A stretch of 64,000 nucleotides of DNA from JAENVU01 sp963765075. GTDB taxonomy: Bacteria; Actinomycetota; Acidimicrobiia; IMCC26256; JAENVU01. A program made the position numbers and the translations under genes. Positions within the stretch are counted from its first letter, which is position 1; each line of letters begins with the position of its first letter. Below the pieces are notes generated by a model. It was not told where the DNA came from, did not search any database, and worked only from the letters and a program-made list of their open reading frames with translations. The stretch covers positions 62,001 through 126,000 of the forward strand of contig CAVXVA010000004.1 in NCBI GenBank assembly GCA_963765075.1. Direction: 5' to 3'. Of the stretch, positions 8,810-18,379 are shown one piece after another.

Positions 8810-11158
8810 ATGATGGATACGAGCCCAGTCGACACCCACAGCGCCGACGACGGTGATCCACCTTTCGGCTCGACGGCGAACTCCCCGGCTCCAACCCGGC
8901 TCGACCGACTCGGCTTCCCCGTCGACGTGCGGTTCTGGCGGGAGTCCTTCCTGGTGGTCGCGGTCGTCGCACCACTACTGACGGTGGTCTACCGACTTTG
9001 GGACGCCAGCCTGCGGGTGCCGTTCACCTATTTCGAAGACGGCCTCGGCACCTTGGCCTACACCAAGAGCATCCTCGAGAACGGTTGGTACTTCTCGAAC
9101 CCCCGACTCGGCGCGCCGTTCATCGCAAACTGGCGCGACTTTCCGGTCGGGGGCGAGAACGTGCATTGGTGGTCGATGAAGGTCGTCGGCACCATCACCG
9201 GCGATGCCGCCTCCGCACTCAACGTCTACTTCCTGTTGAGCTTCTTCCTGATCGCGCTCGCCGGATACTTCGTGGCGAGATACCTGCGGCTCGGCACCGC
9301 GCCGGCACTCGTCGTCGGTGTGCTCTACGCGTTCGCACCGTTCCACGCGTTCCACCTGATCCACGTGGCGCGCAGCGTGTACTACATGGTCCCCTTCGCA
9401 GTGCTCGTGCTGCTGTGGGCGGCCGACTACCGCCGCGAGTTCCTCCACACCGAGGACGGCGCCACCCGATGGAGACGGGGTCGGGTCGGCACGGCCATTG
9501 CGGTGGTCGTGGTCCTTGCGTCCAGCGACACCCAGAACGCGGCCTACCTGATCACCTTGCTCGCGGTCGTTGCGTTCATCCATTCGGTTCGTGACCGGAC
9601 CTGGCGCCCACTGGCCATCGTCGCCGTCCTCGGTGCGATCACGCTCGGAACGCTGCTCGTCAACAACTCACCGTACCTGTGGTCGCGCCACCAAACCGGA
9701 CCGAACCCCGAGGTCGCCACTCGCGGCCTGCGCGACCAGGACACGTTCGCTCTGCGACCGGCGACACTCCTCCTGCCCGCGCCCGGTCACCGGGTCGGCG
9801 CGTTCGCCGATCTCACCGATCGCGCGACCAAAGGCGCCACGACCGACGGTGAGAGTCGGGGAACCGCGCTCGGCATCATCGGATCCGTCGGTCTGCTGCT
9901 GAGCCTCGGCGCCGTTGGTGCCGGCGCGCTCGGCTCACGACCGCGAGGCGAGTCCGGTCTGCTCCTCACCCGGCTCGGACTCCTCAACGTCGCCGCGATC
10001 GTCATCGGAACGGTGGGCGGGTTGTCATACCTGTTCGCGCTGGCCGGCTTCACGCAGTATCGGACCTGGAACCGGCTGTCTCTCTTCATCGCATTCGCGT
10101 CACTCCTCGCCGTTGGGCTACTCCTCGATCGGGGGTTCGCGCGGATCCGGGCTCGCGTCCCCGGTCCCCGGGCGGCCGTCATCATCGTCATCGTCACCGG
10201 CATCCTGGTGGTGGGAGGCGCGTACGACCAGACCTCACCGAAGTTCCTTCCCGACTACCCAACCCTGGCGGCGCAGTACAACGGCGACGCGACCTTCTAC
10301 CAAGCGTTGGAACGCCGGCTCCCTCGCGACGCCATGGTCTTCCAGCTCCCCGTCGCCGAGTTCCCCGAAATCGGACCGATCGTGAACATGGCCGACTATG
10401 CGCAGTTCACCGCCTACCTCCACTCCGACGACCTCCGGTGGAGCTACGGGGGCATGAAGGGCCGCCCCGACGCGAACTGGATCCGCAATGTCGCGCCCTG
10501 CGATCCACCGGCCTTCCTGACTCAGCTCGCGGTGGTCGGTTTCGACGGCGTGGTCCTCGACACCACCGGATTCGTCGACGGGGGTGAGGCGTTCCGCACC
10601 GATGCCGAACCTCTGGTGGGATCACCACGGCTGCATTCACCCGACGGACACCTGCAGTATTTCGACGTGACCCGGTTGCGGTCGCAGGTACGAGCCGAGG
10701 TCCCGGCCGCGACTCGCCAGGAGTGGATCAAGGCGATCCTCGGCCGATCCGTGCGCTGGAACAACTTCTCGCCCATCGACACCCCGTGCCCGATTCCCTT
10801 GCGATGGGCGACGGAACGATCGACCAGCGTCGACATCACCCGCGGTCCAGGTGCCGCGGCAAGTGCGAAGCTCTCGACCGATTTCGACGCCAACCCGACC
10901 GCGTCGCGCATCACGGTTCGAGGACCGAACTTCACCGAGGTGATCCCATTGATCGAGGGACACGGCCACTTCGAGCGGTCGGTCCCGCTCTCATCGGGGC
11001 GGACGACGCTCGGCTTCACCCTCAGCGGTCCCAAGGTGAACGCCCCGGGCGATCAGCGAACCCTGTGGTTCGGGCTCCGCAACGCGAACTTCGACGCCGT
11101 GGGCGTTCCGACCCTCACGGAATGGGCCCACGAGCTGGCGGCAGCATCCGCGCCGTAA
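8810..11158 (+). CDS. Large polytopic membrane protein, probable GT-C-like glycosyltransferase
   Basis: The 782-residue protein has a polar N-terminus, about ten membrane segments up to roughly residue 480, and a soluble C-terminal region of about 300 residues. The first periplasmic loop has FEDGLGTLAYTKSILENGWY and later HAFHLIHVARSVYY, resembling GT-C-type proteins with an acidic residue in loop one. I cannot assign a specific family. The C-terminal region (PVAEFPEIGPIVNMADYAQF onward) resembles the periplasmic domains of such enzymes. ATG 8810 or 8813 is preferred to the open GTG at 8771: GGTGGAG precedes the ATGs, and a -10-like TAGTGT at 8769-8774 overlaps the GTG. Confidence 0.6.
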   Translation: MMDTSPVDTHSADDGDPPFGSTANSPAPTRLDRLGFPVDVRFWRESFLVVAVVAPLLTVVYRLWDASLRVPFTYFEDGLGTLAYTKSILENGWYFSNPRLGAPFIANWRDFPVGGENVHWWSMKVVGTITGDAASALNVYFLLSFFLIALAGYFVARYLRLGTAPALVVGVLYAFAPFHAFHLIHVARSVYYMVPFAVLVLLWAADYRREFLHTEDGATRWRRGRVGTAIAVVVVLASSDTQNAAYLITLLAVVAFIHSVRDRTWRPLAIVAVLGAITLGTLLVNNSPYLWSRHQTGPNPEVATRGLRDQDTFALRPATLLLPAPGHRVGAFADLTDRATKGATTDGESRGTALGIIGSVGLLLSLGAVGAGALGSRPRGESGLLLTRLGLLNVAAIVIGTVGGLSYLFALAGFTQYRTWNRLSLFIAFASLLAVGLLLDRGFARIRARVPGPRAAVIIVIVTGILVVGGAYDQTSPKFLPDYPTLAAQYNGDATFYQALERRLPRDAMVFQLPVAEFPEIGPIVNMADYAQFTAYLHSDDLRWSYGGMKGRPDANWIRNVAPCDPPAFLTQLAVVGFDGVVLDTTGFVDGGEAFRTDAEPLVGSPRLHSPDGHLQYFDVTRLRSQVRAEVPAATRQEWIKAILGRSVRWNNFSPIDTPCPIPLRWATERSTSVDITRGPGAAASAKLSTDFDANPTASRITVRGPNFTEVIPLIEGHGHFERSVPLSSGRTTLGFTLSGPKVNAPGDQRTLWFGLRNANFDAVGVPTLTEWAHELAAASAP

Positions 11159-11206
11159 CCGCCAAGGCCGAACTGATTGGCGTCGAGCCTCAGCACCGAC
11201 GGCGGG

Positions 11207-11212
11207 TAGCCT
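11207..11212 (+). promoter_or_regulatory. -10 box TAGCCT upstream of metH
   Basis: TAGCCT is followed by 10 bases and ATG 11223, so the transcript would have a leader of only a few bases. The 64-base gap upstream leaves no room for a cobalamin or SAM riboswitch. Confidence 0.5.
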
Positions 11213-11222
11213 TTCGGGCTCC

Positions 11223-14200
11223 ATGAACAACTTTCTCGAAGCCCTGACCGAGCGCGTCCTCATTCTCGACGGCGCCTTCGGCACCTGGGTCCAGGGCCAA
11301 GATCTCGGACCCGACGACTTCGGCGGCGACGCCCTCGAAGGCTGCAACGAGCACCTCGTGCTCACGCGGCCGGATCTGATTCGCCAGATGCACCGCGAGT
11401 ACTTCGCGGTGGGCGTCGATGCCGTGGAGACCGCCACCTTCGGGTCCTTCGGGCTGGTCCTCGCGGAATACGGCATCGCCGACCAGGCCTACGAGATGAA
11501 TGTGACCGCGGCCCGCCTGGCCAAGGAGGCGGCCGAGGAGTACAGCACGCCCGATCGCCCCCGTTGGGTCGTCGGTTCACTCGGACCCGGCACGCGACTC
11601 CCGAGCTTGGGTGCCATCACCTTCGACGCACTGCGATCCGACTATCAGGAACAGGCGTCGGGCCTCATCGCCGGTGGGGCCGATGTGCTCCTCATCGAAA
11701 CGGTCTATGACCTCCTTCAGGCCAAGGCCGCGATGATGGCGTGCCGGCGAGCGATGGCCGACGCGGGCCGCACGCTGCCGCTGATGGTGCAGGTCACGAT
11801 GGAGACCACCGGCCGGATGCTCGTCGGATCGGAAATCGGCGCCGCCCTCACGGCGCTCGAAGCGCTCCGACCCGACGTGATCGGACTCAACTGCGCGACC
11901 GGACCCGTCGAGATGACCGAACACCTCCGGTATCTCGCCCAGCACGCCCGCACCTATCTCTCGTGCCTGCCCAACGCGGGGCTGCCATCGGTGGTCGACG
12001 GGCATACGCACTACGACCTCACACCTGAGTTGCTGGCCGACGCGCACGAACGATTCGTGGGCGAGTTCGGACTCAACCTCGTCGGCGGCTGTTGCGGCAC
12101 GACTCCCGAACACCTCGCGGCGGTGGTCCAGCGCCTCGGCAACGATCGGGCGCCCGTGGCCCGGACCCCCGACTTCGAGCCCGGCTGCTCGAGCATCTAC
12201 AGCCACGTGCCGTATCACCAGGAGTTGGCCTATCTCGCGATCGGTGAACGCACCAACGCGAACGGATCGAGGAAATTCCGCGACGCGATGCTCGCCGAAG
12301 ACTGGGACACCTGCGTCCAGATGGCGAAAGACCAGGTGAAGGAAGGTGCGCACGTCCTCGACGTGTGCGTCGACTACGTCGGTCACGACGGCACCGTCGA
12401 CATGGAACAGATCGCCGCGCGATTCGCGACCCAAGCCGCGCTGCCCCTCGTCTTCGACTCGACCGAGCCGCAGGTGATGGAGACGGGTCTCAAGCACTCG
12501 GGCGGCAAAGCCATCCTCAACTCGGCCAACCTCGAAGACGGCGAGCACGACGGTTCGCGCCTCGATCGGGTCTTCACCCTCGCCGCGGAGTACGGCGCCG
12601 GGGTGATCTGCCTCGCGATCGACGAGGAAGGACAGGCGCGCGACGCCGACTGGAAGCTGCGGGTCTGCCAGCGCATTTACAAGCTCGCCACGGAGAAGTA
12701 CGGCATCGACCCCACCGACCTCATCTTCGACATGCTCACGTTCCCCCTCGGATCCGGACAGGACGAACTGCGCCGCGACGGCATCGAGACCATCGAGGCG
12801 ATCCGCCGCGCCAAGACCGAGCTTCCGGGCTCCTCGACCGTCCTCGGGCTGTCCAATGTCAGCTTCGGCCTCAAGCCCGCCATTCGTCACGTCCTCAACA
12901 GTGTGTTCCTCCACGAATGCCGCGACGCCGGCCTCGACTCGGCGATCGCCCACGCGGCCCGCATCATCCCGATGCACAAGATCGACGATCACGTCCGCGA
13001 GGTCGCTCTCGACCTCATCTACGACCGCCGGCGCGACGGCTACGACCCGTTGACCGAACTCCTCTCGCTGTTCGAAGGCGTCGAGGCGGGCGCGATCGAG
13101 AAAGAGGATCGCTCGGGGTGGACCATCGAGGAACGTCTGTCGCATCGCATCATCGACGGTGAGCGCGACGGCATCGAAGCCGACCTCGATGAAGCTCTCA
13201 CCGGTGGACGCGCGGCGTTGTCGATCATCAACGATGTGCTCCTCGAAGGCATGAAAGTGGTCGGCGATCTCTTCGGGCGCGGCGAGATGCAGTTGCCGTT
13301 CGTCCTCCAGAGCGCGGAAACCATGAAGACCGCGGTCGCCTATCTCGAACCGCACCTCGAGAAGGACGATGCCGGCGGCAAGGGGATCGTCGTCCTCGGC
13401 ACCGTCAAGGGCGATGTGCACGACATCGGCAAGAACCTGGTCGACATCATCCTCACGAACAACGGCTACGAAGTTCACAACATCGGGATCAAAGCCCCGC
13501 TCCAGACGTTCGTCGACAAGGCGAAGGAAGTGAACGCCGACGCGATCGGGATGAGCGGACTGCTCGTGAAGTCGACGATCATCATGCGCGAGAACTTGAT
13601 CGAGATGAACGAACTCGGCCTCGCGGAAGTCCCCGTCATGCTCGGCGGTGCGGCCCTGACCCGCAACTACGTCGAAGTCGATCTGCGCGCGGTATACGAA
13701 GGTCGACTCTTCTACGGCAAAGACGCGTTCGAAGGCCTCCACACGATGGACACCCTGATGACCGCCAAGAAGTCGGGCACGATCGATCCGGACCTCGGTC
13801 GCGCCCCGGGGGGCCGGAAACTGCCTCCGCGCAAGAGCGAGCAAGCCGTCGAGGCCGTCGACGTGCCGGCGCGTTCGGATGTCGCGGTCGATGTCCCGGT
13901 GTTCACACCTCCGTTCCTCGGCGCGCGTGTCGCCAAGGGCATTCCGCTCGATGAGATCGCGACGTTCATCAACGAGACCGCGCTGTTCCGCAACCAATGG
14001 CAATTCCGGCCGCAGAGCGGCGAGTCCGACGACGATTTCAAGACGCGGATCCGCCCGACCCTGCGGGCCGAGCTCGACAACGCCAAGTCCCAGGGCTGGC
14101 TCGTCCCGGCGGTGGCGTGGGGGTACTTCCCCGTCAATGCCGAAGGTGACGACCTCATCGTCTGGACCGACGACGAACGCCGGTCCGAGCGGTTCCGGTT

Positions 14201-14684
14201 CCATTTCCCCCGGCAACGGAAGGACCGCTTCCTCTCCATCGCCGACTTCTTCCGACCCGCAGCATCCGGTGATGCCGACTATGCCGCGTTCCACGTCGTC
14301 ACCGTCGGCTCGGCCGCGAGCGAGCGCGAACGTGAGTTGTTCGCGGCCGATCGGTATCAGGAATATCTGATGTGTCACGGGCTGTCGGTCGAGATGACCG
14401 AAGCGCTCGCGGAGCTCTGGCACCGCCGCATTCGCGAGGAGTGGGGGTTCGCGGCCGAGGACGGTCCGAGCCTCGCGGGTCTGTTCCGCCAGAAATACCG
14501 TGGCTCGCGGTATTCGTGGGGCTATCCGGCCTGTCCGGATCTCGACGATCAGGCCAAGCTCGTCGAACTTCTCGAAGTCGAGCGGATCGGCGTTGCGCTG
14601 ACGGACGAGTTCCAGCTCGAACCGGAGCAAACGACGAGCGCGATCATCGTGCCCCACCCCGAGGCCAAGTACTTCGTCGTCTGA
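11223..14684 (+). CDS. metH: Cobalamin-dependent methionine synthase
   Basis: The 1153-residue cytosolic enzyme methylates homocysteine to methionine using methyltetrahydrofolate and cobalamin. All modules are present. The homocysteine domain covers about 1-310, with zinc ligands in GLNCATG and GGCCGTTPEH. The pterin domain spans about 330-600, from AIGERTNANGSRKFRDAM. The B12 cap is near 640-720. The cobalamin domain has VHDIGKNLV (DxHxxG, axial His) near residue 730. The AdoMet reactivation domain follows to the end, with RYSWGYPACPDLDD. Length agrees with full-length MetH. It has no Shine-Dalgarno but a TAGCCT box 10 bases upstream. The PduO-type adenosyltransferase at 2667 supports B12 use in this genome. 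Confidence 0.96.
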   Translation: MNNFLEALTERVLILDGAFGTWVQGQDLGPDDFGGDALEGCNEHLVLTRPDLIRQMHREYFAVGVDAVETATFGSFGLVLAEYGIADQAYEMNVTAARLAKEAAEEYSTPDRPRWVVGSLGPGTRLPSLGAITFDALRSDYQEQASGLIAGGADVLLIETVYDLLQAKAAMMACRRAMADAGRTLPLMVQVTMETTGRMLVGSEIGAALTALEALRPDVIGLNCATGPVEMTEHLRYLAQHARTYLSCLPNAGLPSVVDGHTHYDLTPELLADAHERFVGEFGLNLVGGCCGTTPEHLAAVVQRLGNDRAPVARTPDFEPGCSSIYSHVPYHQELAYLAIGERTNANGSRKFRDAMLAEDWDTCVQMAKDQVKEGAHVLDVCVDYVGHDGTVDMEQIAARFATQAALPLVFDSTEPQVMETGLKHSGGKAILNSANLEDGEHDGSRLDRVFTLAAEYGAGVICLAIDEEGQARDADWKLRVCQRIYKLATEKYGIDPTDLIFDMLTFPLGSGQDELRRDGIETIEAIRRAKTELPGSSTVLGLSNVSFGLKPAIRHVLNSVFLHECRDAGLDSAIAHAARIIPMHKIDDHVREVALDLIYDRRRDGYDPLTELLSLFEGVEAGAIEKEDRSGWTIEERLSHRIIDGERDGIEADLDEALTGGRAALSIINDVLLEGMKVVGDLFGRGEMQLPFVLQSAETMKTAVAYLEPHLEKDDAGGKGIVVLGTVKGDVHDIGKNLVDIILTNNGYEVHNIGIKAPLQTFVDKAKEVNADAIGMSGLLVKSTIIMRENLIEMNELGLAEVPVMLGGAALTRNYVEVDLRAVYEGRLFYGKDAFEGLHTMDTLMTAKKSGTIDPDLGRAPGGRKLPPRKSEQAVEAVDVPARSDVAVDVPVFTPPFLGARVAKGIPLDEIATFINETALFRNQWQFRPQSGESDDDFKTRIRPTLRAELDNAKSQGWLVPAVAWGYFPVNAEGDDLIVWTDDERRSERFRFHFPRQRKDRFLSIADFFRPAASGDADYAAFHVVTVGSAASERERELFAADRYQEYLMCHGLSVEMTEALAELWHRRIREEWGFAAEDGPSLAGLFRQKYRGSRYSWGYPACPDLDDQAKLVELLEVERIGVALTDEFQLEPEQTTSAIIVPHPEAKYFVV

Positions 14685-14727
14685 GTTTGGGTCACCGACG
14701 CGACCACGCCCGCGGAGCAACGGCCCC

Positions 14728-14733
14728 TACACT
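14728..14733 (+). promoter_or_regulatory. -10 box TACACT upstream of the gene at 14743
   Basis: TACACT, 9 bases, then ATG 14743; leaderless arrangement. Confidence 0.55.
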
Positions 14734-14742
14734 CGGAGCGCG

Positions 14743-16384
14743 ATGGGGCTCGCCACTGACACTCCGGCGCGACCCGCGGGCCGGAGTCGCGGCGGATCCG
14801 GCGGCTTCGGGACGTCGACCAGCCGTTCGGACCGCGAGCGTCGGTGCTCGCTCCTCCTGACCGCGCTCGCCACACTCCCGTTCGGCGTCGGCCTGATCGC
14901 GCTCTTCACGACCCGTCAGGGCACGGCGCGGACCTACGGCGACATGGCACTCATCGAGTTGCGCGTGCGAGAGGTCGGCAATCACGCCGTCCTGCTGGGG
15001 CCCTACTCCCGCTACCACTGGCACCACCCGGGGCCGCTGCTCTTCGACTGGCTCGCGTTGCCATATCGCGTACTCGGCAGCAACGCACGCCGCGCTGTTC
15101 GCTGCGTCGACCCTGACCGCCCTGATCGCCACGGTCATCGTTGCCTTCGTACTGCACCGTCGTGGCGGGCCTCGCTTCCTCGGTTGGTCGATGGTCGTCT
15201 TCGGGATCTTCGTCTGGGCCCTCGGTCCCGAAGTGTTCCGCCTGCCATGGAACCCATGGATCACGATCCTGCCGCTCGCCGGCGTCCTGCTCCTCGCGTG
15301 GAACGCGACGGCGGGCGACCTCTGGTCGTATCCGTTGGCGGTTGCCGGCGGATCATTCCTCGTGCAGTCGCACGTCGGCTACGCGGCGGTGACGGTCGCG
15401 ATCTTGGCCGGCGCGGCGGCCATTGTGATCACGCGCGCCGTTCGGAACCTCGTGCCGTGGCGCCGAGTCGGCATCGTCGCGCTCGTCGCCTTCGGCACCT
15501 TGGCCGTGCTCTGGAGTCCCAGCCTGTACCAGCAAGTCCGCGACGAACCCGGGAACCTCAGCGAGCTCCGCCAGTTCTTCTCCGACGCCGAGCCCGATCA
15601 CACCTTGAGCGACGGCATCTCGGTCACGCTTCGCGAACTCGGCGTCGTACCCGCGCAGATCATCGATCTCGATGCCGGCCGGGCCGCTCACCACCGGGCG
15701 CCAACCTGGGCCGGAGTCATGACGCTGCTCGCCCTCGTCGCGGCGGTGGCCATCGCCCTCCGGCGACGAGCCTGGTCGGCGGTCTCACTCGCCGGCCTCG
15801 TGGCGCTCTCGATCGCGGCCGCGGCCTGGTCCATGGCCCGCGTCATCGGTCCGATCGAGGACTACCTCATCCTATGGATCGCAGTGGCGAGCGCCGGTGC
15901 CTGGATCTCACTCGGCGCCGCATTCCTGCTGCCGGGAACGCGACCGGCGGCCCGAATCCCGTTGCGGATCTTGGTCGGCATCGTCCTCGCCCTCTCGATG
16001 CTCAACAGCTGGAACGCTTGGCGCGCCGCACCCCCGGACGCGATTGCCTTACAGGTCGTTCCGCCGATCACCCGCAACGTCCCCGCCACGCTCGGCCCGC
16101 CGACGGACCGCCCGGTCCTCGTACGCAGCCGCGGTCCGTCGGCATGGGCACTCGCGTCCGCGGTGATGGTCGACCTCGAGCGGCGCGGGTACGACACCGT
16201 GGTCGATCCCGACGAAGCGTGGCTCCTCGGAGAGTTCCACGCTCGGGCACCGGGCGAAAAGGTCGCAGCGACCATCACCCTGGCCGATCCGACCGCGGCG
16301 GCAATCCTGCGCCGGTCGCCCCGTCAACAATTCCTCGGGCGCGAGCGCGTGCTCGACGACGTGAGCATCTTCGTACGCACCTGA
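14743..16384 (+). CDS. GT-C-like membrane protein, frameshifted in this sequence
   Basis: Two overlapping frames encode one protein. From ATG 14743 the first frame gives a membrane segment, then ARTYGDMALIELRVREVGNH and GPYSRYHWHHPGPLLFDWLA, the acidic first-loop motif of actinobacterial GT-C-like proteins, ending sensibly at LPYRVLGSN. From about 15089 the sense continues in the next frame (AALFAASTLTALIATVIVA and on through several membrane helices) to the stop at 16384. The total of 1642 bases is one more than a multiple of three, so a single extra base near 15083-15091 explains the break. The repaired protein would be about 546 residues. Read as given, the gene makes only a misfolded chimera. 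Substrate unknown. Confidence 0.7.
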
Positions 16385-16401
16385 ACTCGGTCGACGAGCC
16401 C

Positions 16402-17289
16402 TCAGGGCGCGAGCAGCGCGCGAGCCACGAGGTCGGTGCCGAACGCCGTGAGGATCGCGAGGTACAGCAACCCGGTCGCGGCCATCACCGCCGAGTAGTA
16501 GCGCTCCCGCAGCGCGAGCCACGTGACCCGCAGCAGGATCGCGGTGGTGATCGCACACACGACCCACATCCAACCGATCAGACCGCCGTAGCCATCGGAC
16601 CGTCCACCGCTCAGCACCCCGATCATGCCCGGTGGGAAGAGGAGCACCAAGACTTCTGCCGGCCAGACGTACCCGGCCCACCGCACCAACTCCTTCAACG
16701 GTTCGCGCGGCAGACCCGGCTGGGTCAGGTACCAGTGGCCGAGCAACATCGCGTCGCTGACCACCCCGAGGAACGCGGCACCCACGATCAAGCGGACGGC
16801 CGCCAGCCAGAGTGAGCCGCCCGAGAACTCGGCCGCGCCCACCAGCGCGACGACACCGAACGCCGGCGCCACCAGATCGAGGGCGGGAGGGAACTCGCGG
16901 CGTTCGCCGGTGCCCGCCCCGTCAACGGATGAGTCGCCGCCGTCATGGATTTCGGTGCGACCGGCCATCGCCGCGACCCGCTCCGATCGGCTCGCAGCCA
17001 GTTCATCGGCACCCGAGACGCCGGCTCGGCGCCGCACCACACTCACGACCAACGCGACGGTCGCGCCCAGCACGACCCCGGCGGACGCAATGAGGAACAC
17101 CGTGTGACCCCACCCGTGTCGACGGGTCTGCCACTCGGCGGCGATCGCGCCGATTGCCATCGCGCCGTAGACCCCGCGCAGCAGCCATCCATAGCCGATG
17201 CTCACCAAGCGTCCCCGCGTCGTGACCCAGAGAAAGGCCAAGCCCCCGGCGGCCCATTGCAGCAAGATCGTCGCGGCGTCGAGATGCAT
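16402..17289 (-). CDS. Polytopic membrane protein of unknown function
   Basis: The 295-residue protein has about eight hydrophobic segments and a polar loop around residues 75-105 (RRAGVSGADELAASRSERV). Two later segments contain LGHWYLTQPGLPREPLKELV and WPAEVLVLLFPPGMIGVL. I recognise no family. The ATG at 17289 lies one base after the pepQ stop codon, so the gene is the last member of the lpdA-E2-lipBA-pepQ operon. A longer ORF upstream in the same frame is only the antisense-shifted shadow of pepQ. Confidence 0.7.
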   Translation of the reverse strand: MHLDAATILLQWAAGGLAFLWVTTRGRLVSIGYGWLLRGVYGAMAIGAIAAEWQTRRHGWGHTVFLIASAGVVLGATVALVVSVVRRRAGVSGADELAASRSERVAAMAGRTEIHDGGDSSVDGAGTGERREFPPALDLVAPAFGVVALVGAAEFSGGSLWLAAVRLIVGAAFLGVVSDAMLLGHWYLTQPGLPREPLKELVRWAGYVWPAEVLVLLFPPGMIGVLSGGRSDGYGGLIGWMWVVCAITTAILLRVTWLALRERYYSAVMAATGLLYLAILTAFGTDLVARALLAP

Positions 17290-17290
17290 G

Positions 17291-18379
17291 TCAGTCGACG
17301 ATGGCGAGATCGCGCGGCGCCCGGTTGAGGCGTTCCGGGCCGGTTGCCGTCGCGACGACGATGTCTTCGAGTCGCATGCCGAACCGCCCTGGGAAGTACA
17401 CGCCCGGCTCGATACTGAACGCATGCCCGGCAACGAGCGGCGACCGATTCCCGGCCGCGATGTAGGGATCTTCGTGCGCCTCGAGGCCGATGCCGTGACC
17501 AGTCCGATGGATGAAAGCGTCGGCGAGCCCGGCGCGGGCAAGATGGTCGCGCGCCACCGCGTCGACCGCTTCGCAGGGCGAGTCGACGGTCGCGGCCCGC
17601 ACCGCCGCTTCCTGGGCCTGGGCCAGTGCGGCGTAGGTATCGACGACTTCCGAATTCGGATCGCCGACCACGAACATCCGAGTGATGTCCGAGCAGTACC
17701 CCGCCATCGTCCCGCCAAAGTCGCACACGACGACGTCGCCGCGTGTGATCACCCGATCACCGGCATCGTGATGGGGTGATGCGCCATTCGGTCCCGACCC
17801 CACAATTGCGAAGTTCGGTCGATCGTGCCCGTGCGCCAGCATCCGATCCACGAACTCACGGCTCACCTCACGCTCGGTCCGACCCCCAAAAGGTCGATCG
17901 CGCATCTCCGCGACGACCGAGTCGACCGCGCGCGCCGCGGCCCGAAGGGCCGCGATCTCGGCTTCGTCTTTGACCGCCCGCAACGGACCGGTGATCCGGC
18001 TCGCCGCGACGAACCCGACGCCGGCCATGGCGGCCTGGAGCGCGAGCGTGAACCGGGTCCAGGTGTGATCACCGATCGCGACCCCGCGCGCCGAACCAAC
18101 GAGACCGGCGACGACGCCGACGGGATCATCGCCTTCGGGCCATGCATGAACGATGCAGGAACCGTTCGCCGGCACGCGCGGTGCCTCGAGTTCCGGGACC
18201 ACGAGCGTCGCGGCGCCATCACGCGGCAGCACCAGCATGGTGAGTCGCTCGAGGGGCATGGCCTCATAGCCGGTGAAGTACGGAAGGTCGGCGCCCACCG
18301 ACACCAACAGCGCGTCGAGCCCGGCGCGATCCAGCGCGGCGCGTGCCGCCGCCTGACGAGCAGCGAACGGCACGCTCAT
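17291..18379 (-). CDS. pepQ: Xaa-Pro dipeptidase/aminopeptidase (M24B)
   Basis: The 362-residue protein has a creatinase-like N-terminal domain and a pita-bread M24 domain. All five metal ligands are visible: Asp in VVCDFGG, Asp in YCSDITR, His in HRTGHGIGLEAHE, Glu in FSIEPGVYF and Glu in RLEDIVV. It is therefore expected to be an active cytosolic metallopeptidase cleaving Xaa-Pro bonds. Its ATG overlaps the lipBA stop as ATGA, implying translational coupling. Aminopeptidase P and prolidase cannot be separated by sequence alone. Confidence 0.88.
   Translation of the reverse strand: MSVPFAARQAAARAALDRAGLDALLVSVGADLPYFTGYEAMPLERLTMLVLPRDGAATLVVPELEAPRVPANGSCIVHAWPEGDDPVGVVAGLVGSARGVAIGDHTWTRFTLALQAAMAGVGFVAASRITGPLRAVKDEAEIAALRAAARAVDSVVAEMRDRPFGGRTEREVSREFVDRMLAHGHDRPNFAIVGSGPNGASPHHDAGDRVITRGDVVVCDFGGTMAGYCSDITRMFVVGDPNSEVVDTYAALAQAQEAAVRAATVDSPCEAVDAVARDHLARAGLADAFIHRTGHGIGLEAHEDPYIAAGNRSPLVAGHAFSIEPGVYFPGRFGMRLEDIVVATATGPERLNRAPRDLAIVD

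Noticed and set aside
11159..11222. Possible cobalamin or SAM riboswitch before metH
   Set aside because: Only 64 bases are available, with a -10 box close to the ATG and no riboswitch-like structure.
11577..14720. A 1047-codon open frame antisense to metH
   Set aside because: It mirrors metH codon positions, lacks any family motif and is His/Arg/Asp-rich as expected for the reverse frame of a GC-rich gene.
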